Shown piece by piece: positions 35,201 to 44,436 of a stretch of 64,000 nt of DNA. The stretch lies in the NCBI GenBank assembly GCA_026706935.1, contig JAPOXV010000019.1:62001-126000 (forward strand). Reading direction: 5' to 3'. The stretch is from Gammaproteobacteria bacterium (GTDB taxonomy: Bacteria; Pseudomonadota; Gammaproteobacteria; Pseudomonadales; Azotimanducaceae). The stretch's first letter is position 1. Each line of letters opens with the position of its first letter. The notes beneath the pieces were generated by a model that made no database searches, was not told the DNA's origin, and saw only the letters and a list, made by a program, of their open reading frames with translations. Position numbers and translations under genes: made by a program.

Positions 35201-36752
35201 TTCACTGATGGGATTTCCGGGTGACTTCGGGAACTACACAATGAGCTGTGTCCATGACTGGTCTTCAACACCCATCGCTCAAGATGGGTTTCAGAATGGC
35301 TACGAGTTAAAGCTCCAGTTTGCCCAAGATTTTCTCGAGGGGGACCTTAAGGATGAGTTTCTCGAATTTATAGGGCCGGAGAAAACGGAGCCTGTCAATA
35401 TTGAACAATTGCAGGCTCAATTGGCAGGCGGAGGTGAGTACGAAAGGCCTTCTGATGAAGAAATTAGGCGAATGAGGGACGAACGCGAAGCGTTCTTGGA
35501 CAGAATTCGAGAAAAGCTTGATAGTAAAGAGCATGAGTATTTTCGTTGGCTCTGTGGTTTAGCGAATGACGGACCCGCGGAGTTTAGCCGTAAGTGGGCA
35601 CAGCGCTGGGTATGCAAGCGCGCCTATGAATTGGGGTGGGATAAAGAATTGTTTTCACCGTTCGAGCGATCCTCGCGCGGGCGGGGTGATGGTCCCCCTG
35701 CAAGTCCAATGGAGCGCGTCGGCAAGAAGTATCAATGGATAGGCTTCCACGAGTTTCTTGCTCACTTGGCAGACAACATGCGCTGGATTGACCGCGGATA
35801 TAGTGATTTTGATGATCGAGTCTATTACGGACCGTGGCAACTATACAAACGTGACATCGATGCCACCAACTGGCTCCGAAAAAATGGCGAGTACCGGACA
35901 TATCACAATCAGCAGTTGACGTGGTGGCAACCGTACCGCTTTCCTATCGACCATTTGGAAGAGCAGGGCGATCAAAAAGCCTATCTTCGGGACCGCGAAA
36001 ATTTGCCGGATTTCTCGAAACTTCTGATGGCACAAAGATCTGCCAAAGATAAGCAATGGTATGTTTTAAGGGGATTTTGGTCGCAGAAACAGGGAACGTC
36101 GGAAGTAGACAGAAAAGCACCGAGACTCGATTGCTGGTTCAGGATAAATTCCATCATAGTAGCTGAGAGCGACTTTGATCAGGTAAAACGCAATACCTCC
36201 AAAGAAAGTTTGATTGATCCCCATACTGTCTCGATCCCCAGCGTCAGCGAAGGATTTCTCGGTGAATATCCCTGGCATCCGATTTACGACCAGCTAGCCA
36301 ACTGGCAAGACATTGATTCTGATTTTCACGGCCTCATCCCCGCGAAATACCTTGTTCCTATATCAGAGTATTTTTGGGAGCGGGGAAACTTCGATCATTC
36401 CATAGAAGAGACATTGTCGATTTACCTCCCGGCCAAGGAATTGGTTAATGAACTTGGAATGGAAAGGGTTCCTAACGAGTTCGGAAACTGGAGGGTGGGA
36501 GACGAAATCGTTTTCACAGACCCATCTGTAGAAGAATACGGACCAAGTTACGCACTGATGCAAACAGATGTTCTGAACCAATGGATGGAAAAGAACAACT
36601 TGAGGATTCTCTGGCTCATTGGAGGAGAAAAACAGCTTTTCTCTTCGGATTGGGGATCGAGTGAGTTCTTTGGCTGCTTGGTCTATAGCGGCGTCTATTG
36701 GATGGAGAACGATCGTCCCATTGGAAATCTGCATTTTCGTGAAGGGAAATAG
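32238..36752 (+). CDS. Avs-like STAND NTPase with N-terminal PD-(D/E)XK-like nuclease domain
   Basis: A 1504-residue protein. The N-terminal domain (about 1-150) starts FDGSQNSGFEELACQLA and carries a restriction-nuclease pattern: G-G-D48-A-G-V-E52, then E62-I-C-W-Q66-A-K68. The central P-loop has Walker A GEAGIGKSH (about 352-360), Walker B LIVIDAINEG (about 424-433) and a sensor-like SCRSTYC. About 900 further residues form a probable target-recognition region. This nuclease-STAND-sensor order is that of AVAST/Avs antiphage proteins, in which phage terminase or portal binding triggers tetramerisation and DNA cleavage. The Avs type cannot be set by eye. Start ATG with TGGAG 7 bases upstream. 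IS remnants abut both sides, and codon choice appears different from neighbours. Confidence 0.75.
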   Translation: MTEIDFTKIRAFDGSQNSGFEELACQLAHLKEPANAKRFVRKAGAGGDAGVECYWILDDDSEICWQAKYFTNEMNSSRWGQLDKSFETALSKHPNMSTYVVCLPLDKSDSRKIGRGGKQSKSVEDDWNERVKTWTTSDTAAGRTIEFEFWGKHEFTTMLAIDDPRYSGRRLYWFNEPFLRSETLRHLALKSKETLGDRFTPEFHVDLPIAKQFDGLCANERWWSEISEQKAELDEQYNQFIRFVTSDKIEDPGGIDLSGLESAYTAFMVLLTTWLQNRPARCDLNDLKEALQNIDQPFRDLSDLIERKTLKESASGDFRHYSTSFYTPLRKIDSFLQSRKAQGYEVGAALLHGEAGIGKSHLLCDLALHRADEALPTIFLLGAQYGGGNPLDFVRQSLDFHQFPNGQVLGAIDAAGEARNCRTLIVIDAINEGPCRDQWRHFIRGFLTDISRFENISLLISCRSTYCLYMLPESVDENCLVRIHHQGFQGFEHRAAEKYLSAQGISKPSTPILAPEFSNPLFLKTCCKALRRSGQSSFPKGLSGLTQLFEFYLDSVEHAIAVRKQYISAEKIVQNALLKFSSRLYPDHLSGIPIGDARELINDFDIALQKGGDDLFSLLLHEGVLAEDISYEDDSNGQPVIRYTYERFSDVLVARQILHDHDISTVATIFDEEEPLGQILQDRGVYPVAGIVEALFIAIAERFQVELIDLIPEDVGVSHREISELFENTVLWRSPDSFSDRTLEILNEDVGNTEYSSPALDILLKLSTEPDHPWNARLLHKNLIGKEIAERDHFWSIRIARGGSSEEDGHESTERTLIEWACFGDIGEADDERIRLCAVVLLWFLTTSNRKIRDCATKSLVRLFVERIQIVEGLFSEFCDVNDLYLVERLYAAIYGAICNIDEDSAITDIAKLVFDKIFADGQPIPHILLRDYARGVLERALSKGVLPEGIDPQPFRPPYSSTWPLDNPTKEEIDELIGDEDYSDIERSLMGFPGDFGNYTMSCVHDWSSTPIAQDGFQNGYELKLQFAQDFLEGDLKDEFLEFIGPEKTEPVNIEQLQAQLAGGGEYERPSDEEIRRMRDEREAFLDRIREKLDSKEHEYFRWLCGLANDGPAEFSRKWAQRWVCKRAYELGWDKELFSPFERSSRGRGDGPPASPMERVGKKYQWIGFHEFLAHLADNMRWIDRGYSDFDDRVYYGPWQLYKRDIDATNWLRKNGEYRTYHNQQLTWWQPYRFPIDHLEEQGDQKAYLRDRENLPDFSKLLMAQRSAKDKQWYVLRGFWSQKQGTSEVDRKAPRLDCWFRINSIIVAESDFDQVKRNTSKESLIDPHTVSIPSVSEGFLGEYPWHPIYDQLANWQDIDSDFHGLIPAKYLVPISEYFWERGNFDHSIEETLSIYLPAKELVNELGMERVPNEFGNWRVGDEIVFTDPSVEEYGPSYALMQTDVLNQWMEKNNLRILWLIGGEKQLFSSDWGSSEFFGCLVYSGVYWMENDRPIGNLHFREGK

Positions 36753-36759
36753 GGCATAC

Positions 36760-36955
36760 GCATTACAACCGACTTTGATGGTATCGGCAACAGTTTATGC
36801 CAGCGCCACAACGCGCCTTCGCTGACGCCGAGTTGTGCACTAACTTCCGCAGTCGACGCCGGTGTGCTCGTTAACAGCTGCGCCGCTTCAAGATTGTGTT
36901 CATCACTGTAGCGACGACTCTAACGGCGTTCCTTTCGAGGTTCAGATATTTGCAT
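36760..36955 (-). pseudogene. IS3-family OrfA transposase remnant
   Basis: Minus-strand fragment beginning ATG at 36955. A TAG interrupts codon 12, then the frame continues SRRYSDEHNLEAAQLLTSTP and ELGVSEGALWRWHK-like sequence (here QLGVSEGALWRWHK), the helix-turn-helix of IS3 OrfA. It stops at the border of the Avs-like gene. The 120 bases between it and the next gene hold a CTGTCCCCC-containing sequence that may be the element's outer end. Confidence 0.65.
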
Positions 36956-37075
36956 GCTCCTAAACTAAATTCTGCAGGTAAACTGTCCCCCGAAACGTGC
37001 GTATACCCGAAAATCTTTTCGTTATCGTCTCACGCAATATAAATCGCACACGTACAGAGTTCATGGGGGAATCCA

Positions 37076-37816
37076 ATGACAGTTCGATTAAGCAAGTTCG
37101 ACGACCGTACTATAGAAAAGCTCGGAAACTATGTTTATCTCTTGATAGATCCTCGGAGTGGTCAAACTTTCTACGTCGGCAAAGGTTCTGGAAACCGAGT
37201 TTTCAATCACGTGAACGGAGTACTTGAACGTGAGGACGTGAGAGAAGGCGAACTCCCCACGAATTTAGAACAGATAAGACAAATCATAGCTCAAGGGCTC
37301 GAGCCGATTCACATCATCCATCGCCATGGACTAACCAACGATCAGGCTTACGCCGTCGAGGCTGCATTGATCGACTATATTCCAGGTCTTGCAAACAAGG
37401 TTAAAGGAAGGGATGTACTACATGGACCCGCGAATGCAATTCATCTCAATGAGCGATATAGTCGTGTAGAAATGGTAGTCGAACATAAACTAATCTTCGT
37501 AAAGACATCATGGGAGACCGTAAGGGAACGAGGAGGTATCTATGAAGCCGCTCAATGGGCTTGGAATGCAAAACCTGAAAAAGCGAATCGTGCCGATTAC
37601 GTCCTAGCTATCATCAATGGTGTATGCGAGGGAGTATTCGCGAATTGCGAGTGGCGGAGACTTGACGATAGAAAATCTGGATTTGAATGTACTCCTTTAC
37701 CACGCAACAATATGAGTGTTGACAATCGTGAAACGCGAGCCTACCTTAAGAAGCTTGCTCCAGAATACGTTCGGAAACATGGTTGGCCGTACTGCCGATA
37801 CAGTCGGAATTGGTGA
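37076..37816 (+). CDS. GIY-YIG nuclease-domain protein
   Basis: A 246-residue protein with a GIY-YIG fold of the LEM-3-like type at the N-terminus. The two motif strands are YVYLL (19-23) and FYVGKG (32-37), followed by R41 and H45; E in YAVEAALIDY is the probable metal-binding glutamate. The C-terminal part (from about 130) is unrecognised. Members are found as stand-alone nucleases in bacteria and as part of mobile elements. ATG start. Located within the defence island without an obvious partner. Confidence 0.72.
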   Translation: MTVRLSKFDDRTIEKLGNYVYLLIDPRSGQTFYVGKGSGNRVFNHVNGVLEREDVREGELPTNLEQIRQIIAQGLEPIHIIHRHGLTNDQAYAVEAALIDYIPGLANKVKGRDVLHGPANAIHLNERYSRVEMVVEHKLIFVKTSWETVRERGGIYEAAQWAWNAKPEKANRADYVLAIINGVCEGVFANCEWRRLDDRKSGFECTPLPRNNMSVDNRETRAYLKKLAPEYVRKHGWPYCRYSRNW

Positions 37817-38152
37817 ACTCAAAATCAGAACACTGTTTGAAATAAAACGTAAGCATTATCTATCGCTTTACTTAGTCCTGTTCCTGACTAAGTGGGTCCG
37901 TCCCGGTCGGGTACGAGTGCACCCACCAGTATTCGTCACTGTGGGTTGTCCGCTCACCAACCTGCACAATCACAGTTCGCGGACAACGATGTTTGTTTCG
38001 AAGCTTGAAAACGGCCTCATTTCCGTCGCGAACAGAGCATCGATGCCTCGTATCGGACAGTTCACCCTACTCTAAGAATTCGATCGCGCAAATCGCGCCG
38101 CTTAGCTCAATGTATCATGGCGACGTTCAGAACAGGTATAGGATGTATCAAC
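37817..38152. other. Gene-free stretch
   Basis: About 340 bases between the GIY-YIG and monooxygenase genes. I see only open frames without start signals or recognisable sequence. Confidence 0.5.
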
Positions 38153-38434
38153 ATGATTGCACTAGTCGCGAAACTCAATGTAGCCGAGGGTAAAGAAGCC
38201 GAATTCGAGGAAGTTATGCTCGGACTAGCAGAGCAGGTGCGAGCCAATGAGGACGCAAACCATCTATACACTCTAGTAAAAAACGACGACGGGTATTCAG
38301 TTCTCGAGCTATATGATGACGACGCAGCGTTGCAGACACATATGCAAAGCCAACACTTCCGCGACGCCGGAGCTAAATTCGCGGGTTTAATGGCCGGACC
38401 GCCTACGATGACTCGTTACGAGGTCGTTGGGTAG
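38153..38434 (+). CDS. Antibiotic biosynthesis monooxygenase-type (ABM) protein
   Basis: A 93-residue dimeric alpha/beta-barrel protein of the ABM/YgiN class. It begins IALVAKLNVAEGKEAEFEEV, the typical first strand-helix, then ANHLYTLVKNDDGYSVLELY and LQTHMQSQHFRDAGAKF, the conserved T-H-x-x-S-x-H-F block. Relatives oxidise quinols or aromatic compounds without a cofactor. I place the start at the methionine directly before the first strand; an in-frame ATG 12 codons earlier is less likely. It seems an ordinary metabolic gene enclosed in the island. Confidence 0.75.
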   Translation: MIALVAKLNVAEGKEAEFEEVMLGLAEQVRANEDANHLYTLVKNDDGYSVLELYDDDAALQTHMQSQHFRDAGAKFAGLMAGPPTMTRYEVVG

Positions 38435-39154
38435 TCCTACTCGCGCGTGCTCTGTCTACGGTGGAACTGCCGTTTAGCTCGCGTCGATTGCTAAATAGCA
38501 TCAACCGAAGCACCCGAGAATCCGTAGAGTCTACGACGCGCGAAGTGATAAAAGAGCGATTCCAGAGATCTGGGATTGAATCCAGATTGGGTGTGACGGC
38601 CGCGTGATACCTCTATAAGAGTTCGTCACCTCTTCGTCTCAGACGAGAATTCCGTGACAAGCTAGAAACTAACGCTCGATCGAACCGTGCATGGTAATCG
38701 GTGCTGGAAAGTTGATTTCCAGGGGTTCTCTAAAAATCTTCACAATCAGTTACTCCTCTACCATCTACATTAACCAGGTGCCAAGATCGAGTATAACGAA
38801 GAACCAACTACCCCGCGCATAGCGTATCAATGGGGAAACGTTCGTGTAACGAGAACAGATCCTCGTTGCTGATGCCGCGTAAGTGGAAAGTTTCGACGTG
38901 GTATGCCTTTTAGCACTAAAGGCCAACTCAAGAAAGCGCTCGCTGCCCGCTCTCTCTCGAGCTGCACAAGGCAAAACTTCGCGATAAGGAATAGCGACAC
39001 AACTCGTCGCTAATAAGTCTAGCCTTCGCTCTTGATCTAGCGTCACTCGGTCTACAAATTCGCGACGGCGGCCTAAGTGCTATACAAAAACGAATCTACA
39101 TGTTAGTATTGATCATGCGCCTTCTGACTTATCTGCGTCCAGATTTGAGTTTCT
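38435..39154. other. Gene-free stretch upstream of the phosphorothioation-like cassette
   Basis: About 720 bases without a convincing gene. A minus-strand open frame of 93 codons (38765-39046) has no ribosome-binding site or recognisable motif. The promoter of the following operon should lie here, but no clear -35/-10 pair stands out. Confidence 0.5.
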
Positions 39155-40135
39155 GTGAATACAGCTTCGAATAGCCCGGTCTCCGCAGCTCTCAACGCGA
39201 AAGTTCATAAGCACACACCGCTCAGAACGGGCAACGGCACGTTTGGGCGTCACGGTTCATTTCCACTTCGTTTCGGGTGGATTCCAAAAGGCCTCGAAGA
39301 ACTTCGTGAGAATCCAACAGTCTTTAAACACGAAGATGCCACGGTCTGTTTCGGAGTTGGGAAGAACATGGTGACATCCATGCAATACTGGCTCGAAGCT
39401 ACCCGACTCGTAAATCCGTCGAACTCCGATCAAGGTCTTGAATGGTCATCGATTGCCGAAATCGTATTCAATGAAGCAGCGGATCCCTATCTTGAGGACG
39501 ACGGTACGATCTGGCTACTTCACTGGTTGCTTGCGTCTAATCCACGGAGTGCAACTGCTATCTACTGGTTCTTCAACCACTTCCACAAGCCTACGTTTAC
39601 GAGCGATGAGGTCGCAACAGGATTAAGGGACTTCGTTCACCGAGAGATTTCGTCCAAAACATCTCAGAATACCCTGAAAAGAGATTCAGCGTTGGTGCTT
39701 CGGATGTACGCGCATTCTCACAAGAATGATGGACTTAATCTAGAAGAATCCCTCGACTCGCCACTTGCAACCCTTCGTTTACTACAGCGATTGGATGTAC
39801 GATTGTGGCGTTCGGATGTCACAAAGGGTCCGGAAATCCCCCTGTTCGTGCTTGCTTTTGCAATCGCGGAGGTATTCCAATCAACGGACCGCCAACAATT
39901 GCCCATTCATGACTTGATGTATAGCAATTCGGATCACTGTGCACCTGGCGCGGTGTTCCGAATGACGGAAGAAGGTTTGGTGAATCAACTGGAAGCGGTT
40001 TGCCGCAGACACCATCAGCAACTAGCTCTCGATCAAACGGCCGGCATTTTTCAACTATATAAGCGAGACACTCTCGACCCTCTCATGCTGCTGCGAGATC
40101 ACTACGAATTTAATGCGGAGCGAGCAGAAGCGTGA
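39155..40135 (+). CDS. DUF4007-family protein, SspB-like
   Basis: A 326-residue DUF4007 protein: the signature NGTFGRHGSFPLRFGW followed by GVGKNMVTSMQYWLEATRLV is at residues 30-90, and a helical region follows to the C-terminal LLRDHYEFNAERAEA. In single-strand DNA phosphorothioation (Ssp) systems, as I recall them, the DUF4007 protein is SspB, the DNA-nicking subunit, paired with an ATPase (SspC) and a PAPS-reductase-like protein (SspD). The same three families follow in that order here. Start is GTG; the stop overlaps the next gene by four bases. It appears intact. Confidence 0.75.
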   Translation: MNTASNSPVSAALNAKVHKHTPLRTGNGTFGRHGSFPLRFGWIPKGLEELRENPTVFKHEDATVCFGVGKNMVTSMQYWLEATRLVNPSNSDQGLEWSSIAEIVFNEAADPYLEDDGTIWLLHWLLASNPRSATAIYWFFNHFHKPTFTSDEVATGLRDFVHREISSKTSQNTLKRDSALVLRMYAHSHKNDGLNLEESLDSPLATLRLLQRLDVRLWRSDVTKGPEIPLFVLAFAIAEVFQSTDRQQLPIHDLMYSNSDHCAPGAVFRMTEEGLVNQLEAVCRRHHQQLALDQTAGIFQLYKRDTLDPLMLLRDHYEFNAERAEA

Positions 40136-43100
40136 GATTAGCCGACAAGATTCACATCAATTCACGTTATGCGCGTTCGGCGAATCTCGAACGTGACCGT
40201 GGAGTGCAGTCTGTTGTTGAGTCGTATATACCAACTTCGCACGCTGTTGACCTATTGGAGCGAGTTCTTGACGCGGACAGGCAAGTCAATCAACCGCGTG
40301 CGTGGAGTGTGGTAGGTCCATACGGGTCAGGAAAATCCTCGTTCGCGCTCTTCTTATGTGAATTGCTCGGTCACCCGGAGGAAGCGAAAAAAGCGGCGCT
40401 TCTCAATATTCATCGGAATCACAGGCGACTTCATTCTGGGTTCAAGTCCAAAGAAACCTGGTGTCGAGTAGTCCTGATAGGATCCGATGAACCACTTGCG
40501 GCAGTTTTGCTTCGTGCACTAGACGAAGCAGCTCACGCCCATTGGGACGGGAAATTCGGTAGAAAACCAAGAATTCTCACAGAGATAAGGTCCGCGCTGA
40601 GAAATGGTGTTAGGAATCCCAAGCGGATACTAGATCTCATAGACGATCTTCAAGCGGCTATTCAGAAAGCCGGTGACGGTGGTCTGTTGTTCGTCATTGA
40701 CGAAATGGGACGGTTTCTTGATTACGAGGCACGAAATGGCGGGAACGGACTCTCCATTCTGCAAGACATCGCAGAACGAGCATTTCGCGGTTCGGAGGCA
40801 AACATCCTTCTGTTTGTGTTTATTCATCAAGCTTTTGCGACATACGCCCGTGGTCTCGGCGAACAAATGGCAAAGGACTGGGCGAAGGTACAAGGGCGAT
40901 TTGAGACAGTATCTTTCATCGAAGCTCCTGAACAGATGTTGTGTATCCTAGTAGCAGCCATCTCAAACACGCTCACATCAAAACAACAGGGCAGAATTAG
41001 ACAAACCGCGCAGAAAATCGCATATTCGCTAGACGAAGCTGAAGTAATCCCCGCAGGACTAAATGAGTCTGACGCTTCAGAGATTTTCACATCGTGCTAT
41101 CCGATTCACCCGATTTCGTTACTTACGCTTCCATTGCTCTGTCAGAAGTTCGCTCAAAACGAGAGGACGTTATTCACCTATCTAGGAAGCCAAGAGCCAA
41201 GCGGCTTCAAAGAAAAGATCGCTTCGATTCAAGACACAAGCGAATGGGTGATGCCGTGCGAGATCTACGACTACTTCATACAAAACCAACCTGCGCTACT
41301 TTCCGATCCCCTTATGAACCGTCGTTGGAACGAGGTTGTAACTGCGGTTGAACGCGTGGAAAGTGCAAGCTCCAAAAATGTCAATCTAATTCAGCTCGCG
41401 TCAGAACTCGTTAAAGCGATCGGCGTGCTCAATCTCGTTTCTTCGGGGAGCGGATTAAAAGCTTCGCCTTCCGTACTTCGAACCCTCTTTCAGTCGGACA
41501 AGGATTACGACGACGCAATTAAGTACCTCATCAGTGTGTCTGCCATCCAGTTTCGAAGCTTTAGCGGCGAATACCGAGTATGGCAAGGGACTGACTTCGA
41601 CCTGCTCGAACGAACTCGTGAGGAGATTGGAAAGATCGGTCATTTAGACCTATCGAGAGCATTGAATGAAAGAGCAGATATTCGGCCCATCGTAGCGAGG
41701 CGACATTCGACTCGAACTGGTACTGTTCGCTACTTCAACATTGCCTTTGCAGATAGAAATACCTTCGAAAAACACTTGATCGACGAAAAGGAAACCACCA
41801 TAGTGATATTCCTTGCCGAGAGTTGGGAAGATGAGCGTATCTTCGACTATACCGTCGGGAATCTCCCACGAAGTCAGGTATGGGCGATCTTTCGAGATAC
41901 TCGTTCTCTAAGGTCAGCAATAACAGACGTTGTCGCGCTCGAGTCACTTCAAAGGAGTGCTCAAGAACTTGCGACTGACCCAGTAGCATCTCGCGAGGTT
42001 AGAGAGCGATTGATTAGCGCTAAGACTGCGGAACACGAGATCTTAGGAGCAATGTTTGCCGACCCGACTACCTCCGACTGGTTCTGGTCTGGTTCTAAAG
42101 TTCAAATGACGACAAGACGTGACTTGCAGCAATTGCTTTCGCGCGTCATGGACCGGATGTTTCATCTGTCGCCGATCATCCGTAATGAGTTAATTAATAG
42201 AGATCGTCCTTCGGGACAGGCAGCCGCAGCAAGAAACAAGCTGATACAACGCATGTTGACTAATTCCGATTCTTCACGCCTCGGGATTGAAAAGAACCCA
42301 CCGGAGCTCACCATCTATAGGTCCATCCTTGAATTCGGTTGTTTGCATGTGAACAAAGACGATGTGTGGCAGTTTGCGGAACCCACAGAATCTAGTCCCA
42401 CCAACATCCTTCCAACGTGGCGTCAAATAGGCGATCTGCTTGCTAAATCCGAATCTGAACCGATTGCGCTTAGCACAATCATGGCGCGCCTACGCCAGCC
42501 ACCGTTTGGCGTGCGACGCGGCGTTTCACCTATTCTGTTCCTCGTGTACTTCCTTATGCATCGTCAAGAGATTGCTGTGTATGAAGAAGGCAGGTATTCG
42601 CCAGTCTTCGATTTTGAGCTAATCGAACGGATGCTGCGTCGACCAGATAATTTCGAATTCCAGAGATTCCAAGTCGATGAGAGACGCGCAAAGTTACTCA
42701 ACGAATACAGCCAAGCACTTTTCGGTGAAACGAGACCGTCATTGAATGTACTAGACGTAGCTCGGCCGCTAGCTTCATTTATCGGGGGTTTGGATTACTT
42801 TACGCTGCATACTCGAAAACTATCAACGAACGCGATGCGGGTTCGACAGGCTATCTCATTTTCGAAGTCACCGGAGAAACTAATTTTCGATGAGCTACCG
42901 GTCGCCTGTGGATTTCGCGAGGATGAATTTCCGCAGAAATTTGGCGCTTCACTGCTCTCCGTTCTGCGAGAGCTAAAAAGTGCACTTCCGAATCTTCTCG
43001 ATGACATGCGTAAGTCTCTCTGCGGATCTTTCGCTTTACCAGAGGGTACCGGTTTTCAAGAACTTCGGGATAACGCTCGAAGTCGGTGCCTCGGACTTGA

Positions 43101-43593
43101 TCAGTACACAGTCGACGTTGAAGGACTCCGTAGCTTTATTCGCCGGGTCACAGAACGAGATCAAAGAGATCACGAATGGTTCTCTAGCGTCCTCTTGTTC
43201 TTGGGTCATAAGCCGCCGGAAAAGTGGTCAGATCAAGATCGAGACGCAGCAGGATACAGACTTGCAAACTTCTCAAGCAGGCTTATTGATCTAGAAAAAC
43301 TACGGATACACCACGAGTCCAAATCTCGAAAAGAGAAAATCCATGATGTCATTCTCGTCAAGACCGTGCGCGAAGGCGATGGCGAAATCGATGAGATCGT
43401 CGCATACAATTCGCATATCGACTATGCCATAGAGGACGTGACGAGAGACTTGGAAAACAAGATCAACAAAATTGGTGACAAAAAACTGGAACTTGCAGCA
43501 ATCACAAGACTCGCTCACAACTTTTTGACTCGATACAAGAACAACAAAACGGCAAGAAGCACTGAAGAGAATGAAGAGAAAATCGCAGGATAA
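40132..43593 (+). CDS. Large P-loop ATPase, SspC-like
   Basis: A 1153-residue ATPase, coupled to the DUF4007 gene by a GTGA overlap. Walker A GPYGSGKSS lies at 62-70 and Walker B GLLFVIDEMGRF at about 184-195; the rest is mostly helical with no second recognisable domain. The position between a DUF4007 gene and a PAPS-reductase-like gene matches SspC of phosphorothioation cassettes. It is long compared with the Vibrio SspC that I recall, which fits better with the variant associated with SspFGH. It overlaps the next gene by 23 bases. Intact. Confidence 0.75.
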   Translation: MRLADKIHINSRYARSANLERDRGVQSVVESYIPTSHAVDLLERVLDADRQVNQPRAWSVVGPYGSGKSSFALFLCELLGHPEEAKKAALLNIHRNHRRLHSGFKSKETWCRVVLIGSDEPLAAVLLRALDEAAHAHWDGKFGRKPRILTEIRSALRNGVRNPKRILDLIDDLQAAIQKAGDGGLLFVIDEMGRFLDYEARNGGNGLSILQDIAERAFRGSEANILLFVFIHQAFATYARGLGEQMAKDWAKVQGRFETVSFIEAPEQMLCILVAAISNTLTSKQQGRIRQTAQKIAYSLDEAEVIPAGLNESDASEIFTSCYPIHPISLLTLPLLCQKFAQNERTLFTYLGSQEPSGFKEKIASIQDTSEWVMPCEIYDYFIQNQPALLSDPLMNRRWNEVVTAVERVESASSKNVNLIQLASELVKAIGVLNLVSSGSGLKASPSVLRTLFQSDKDYDDAIKYLISVSAIQFRSFSGEYRVWQGTDFDLLERTREEIGKIGHLDLSRALNERADIRPIVARRHSTRTGTVRYFNIAFADRNTFEKHLIDEKETTIVIFLAESWEDERIFDYTVGNLPRSQVWAIFRDTRSLRSAITDVVALESLQRSAQELATDPVASREVRERLISAKTAEHEILGAMFADPTTSDWFWSGSKVQMTTRRDLQQLLSRVMDRMFHLSPIIRNELINRDRPSGQAAAARNKLIQRMLTNSDSSRLGIEKNPPELTIYRSILEFGCLHVNKDDVWQFAEPTESSPTNILPTWRQIGDLLAKSESEPIALSTIMARLRQPPFGVRRGVSPILFLVYFLMHRQEIAVYEEGRYSPVFDFELIERMLRRPDNFEFQRFQVDERRAKLLNEYSQALFGETRPSLNVLDVARPLASFIGGLDYFTLHTRKLSTNAMRVRQAISFSKSPEKLIFDELPVACGFREDEFPQKFGASLLSVLRELKSALPNLLDDMRKSLCGSFALPEGTGFQELRDNARSRCLGLDQYTVDVEGLRSFIRRVTERDQRDHEWFSSVLLFLGHKPPEKWSDQDRDAAGYRLANFSSRLIDLEKLRIHHESKSRKEKIHDVILVKTVREGDGEIDEIVAYNSHIDYAIEDVTRDLENKINKIGDKKLELAAITRLAHNFLTRYKNNKTARSTEENEEKIAG

Positions 43594-44383
43594 CGCCGAA
43601 TTCGTGACTGTTGAAGTGAAACCAACTCGTCGCGTTTTGGGATTGTCTGGTGGCAAAGACAGCGCCGCTCTAGCCATTTACCTTAAAGATCAAGGGAGAG
43701 CGAAGGATATCGAGTATTTCTTCTGTGACACCGGAGCAGAACTACCCGAAGTGTACGCCTATCTTGATCGCTTAGAGGATTACCTTGAAAAGCCAATCGA
43801 AAAGTTAAGCAGCGGTCGAGATTTCGACCATCATCTGAAGCGCTTCAACAACTTCCTTCCGGCACCTCACGCTCGATGGTGTACTAGAGTGATGAAACTC
43901 GAACCGCTAGAGGCGTTTATTGGTAATGATCCTTGCGTAAGTTACATAGGCATTCGCGCAGACGAACGACGAAGTGGATATATCAGCCATAAACCAAACA
44001 TCGCCGCATCCTATCCATTTATTGACGACGGAATAGTGAAGGCAGACGTATTCCGCATACTTGAGGACTCCGTGGGCATTCCGGAATACTATAAATAGCG
44101 CAGCAGATCGGGATGTTATTTTTGCTTTTTTCAGCGTAAGGACGAATGGCTCGGTTTAGCGAAGAACCACCCTGATCTGTTTGAACGAGCAAAGGAATAC
44201 GAGAAAGTAGACCCAACCACAGGGAGAGAGTTTACTTGGGTGAAAGGTACCAAGCTGGAAGCCATTCGTGAAGATGTAGAAACTTCAACACCACAAAATA
44301 GTGAAGATACAAGGAAAAAGACCTGGCAGGAGCGTCTACTCGAAGACTCTGACGACGACGCGTGTCTAATTTGCACTCTTTAG
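43571..44383 (+). pseudogene. PAPS-reductase-like (SspD/DndC type) gene interrupted by an in-frame TAG
   Basis: Sulfur-transfer enzyme of the PP-loop/PAPS-reductase class used in DNA phosphorothioation. The PP-loop SGGKDSA is at residues 26-32 and a cysteine lies in ARWCTRVMK. The frame is open to residue 175 (IPEYYK), then TAG at 44096-44098, then continues in the same phase as RSRSGCYFCFFQRKDEWLGL to a normal stop at 44381. Homologues have W at that position (YYxWRSRSGCxFC), so TGG to TAG explains the lesion. Without readthrough the CxxC (C182, C185), probable Fe-S ligands, is lost and the enzyme should be inactive. Restoring one codon gives a normal 270-residue protein. Confidence 0.8.
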
Positions 44384-44436
44384 AACTAAAGATTAACTCC
44401 GATTAAATTCACTTACGCCGTACCATCTTCAAATAA

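Noticed and set aside
37893-38073. Minus-strand frame with VQVGERTTHSDEYWWVHSYP
   Set aside because: Looks protein-like over about 40 residues but has no start codon and no recognised family.
38560-38600. Sequence resembling a tRNA T-arm
   Set aside because: No acceptor stem, anticodon arm or D-arm can be built around it.
38765-39046. Minus-strand 93-codon open frame
   Set aside because: No start signal or protein-like features; sequence is rich in unusual residues for a real gene here.
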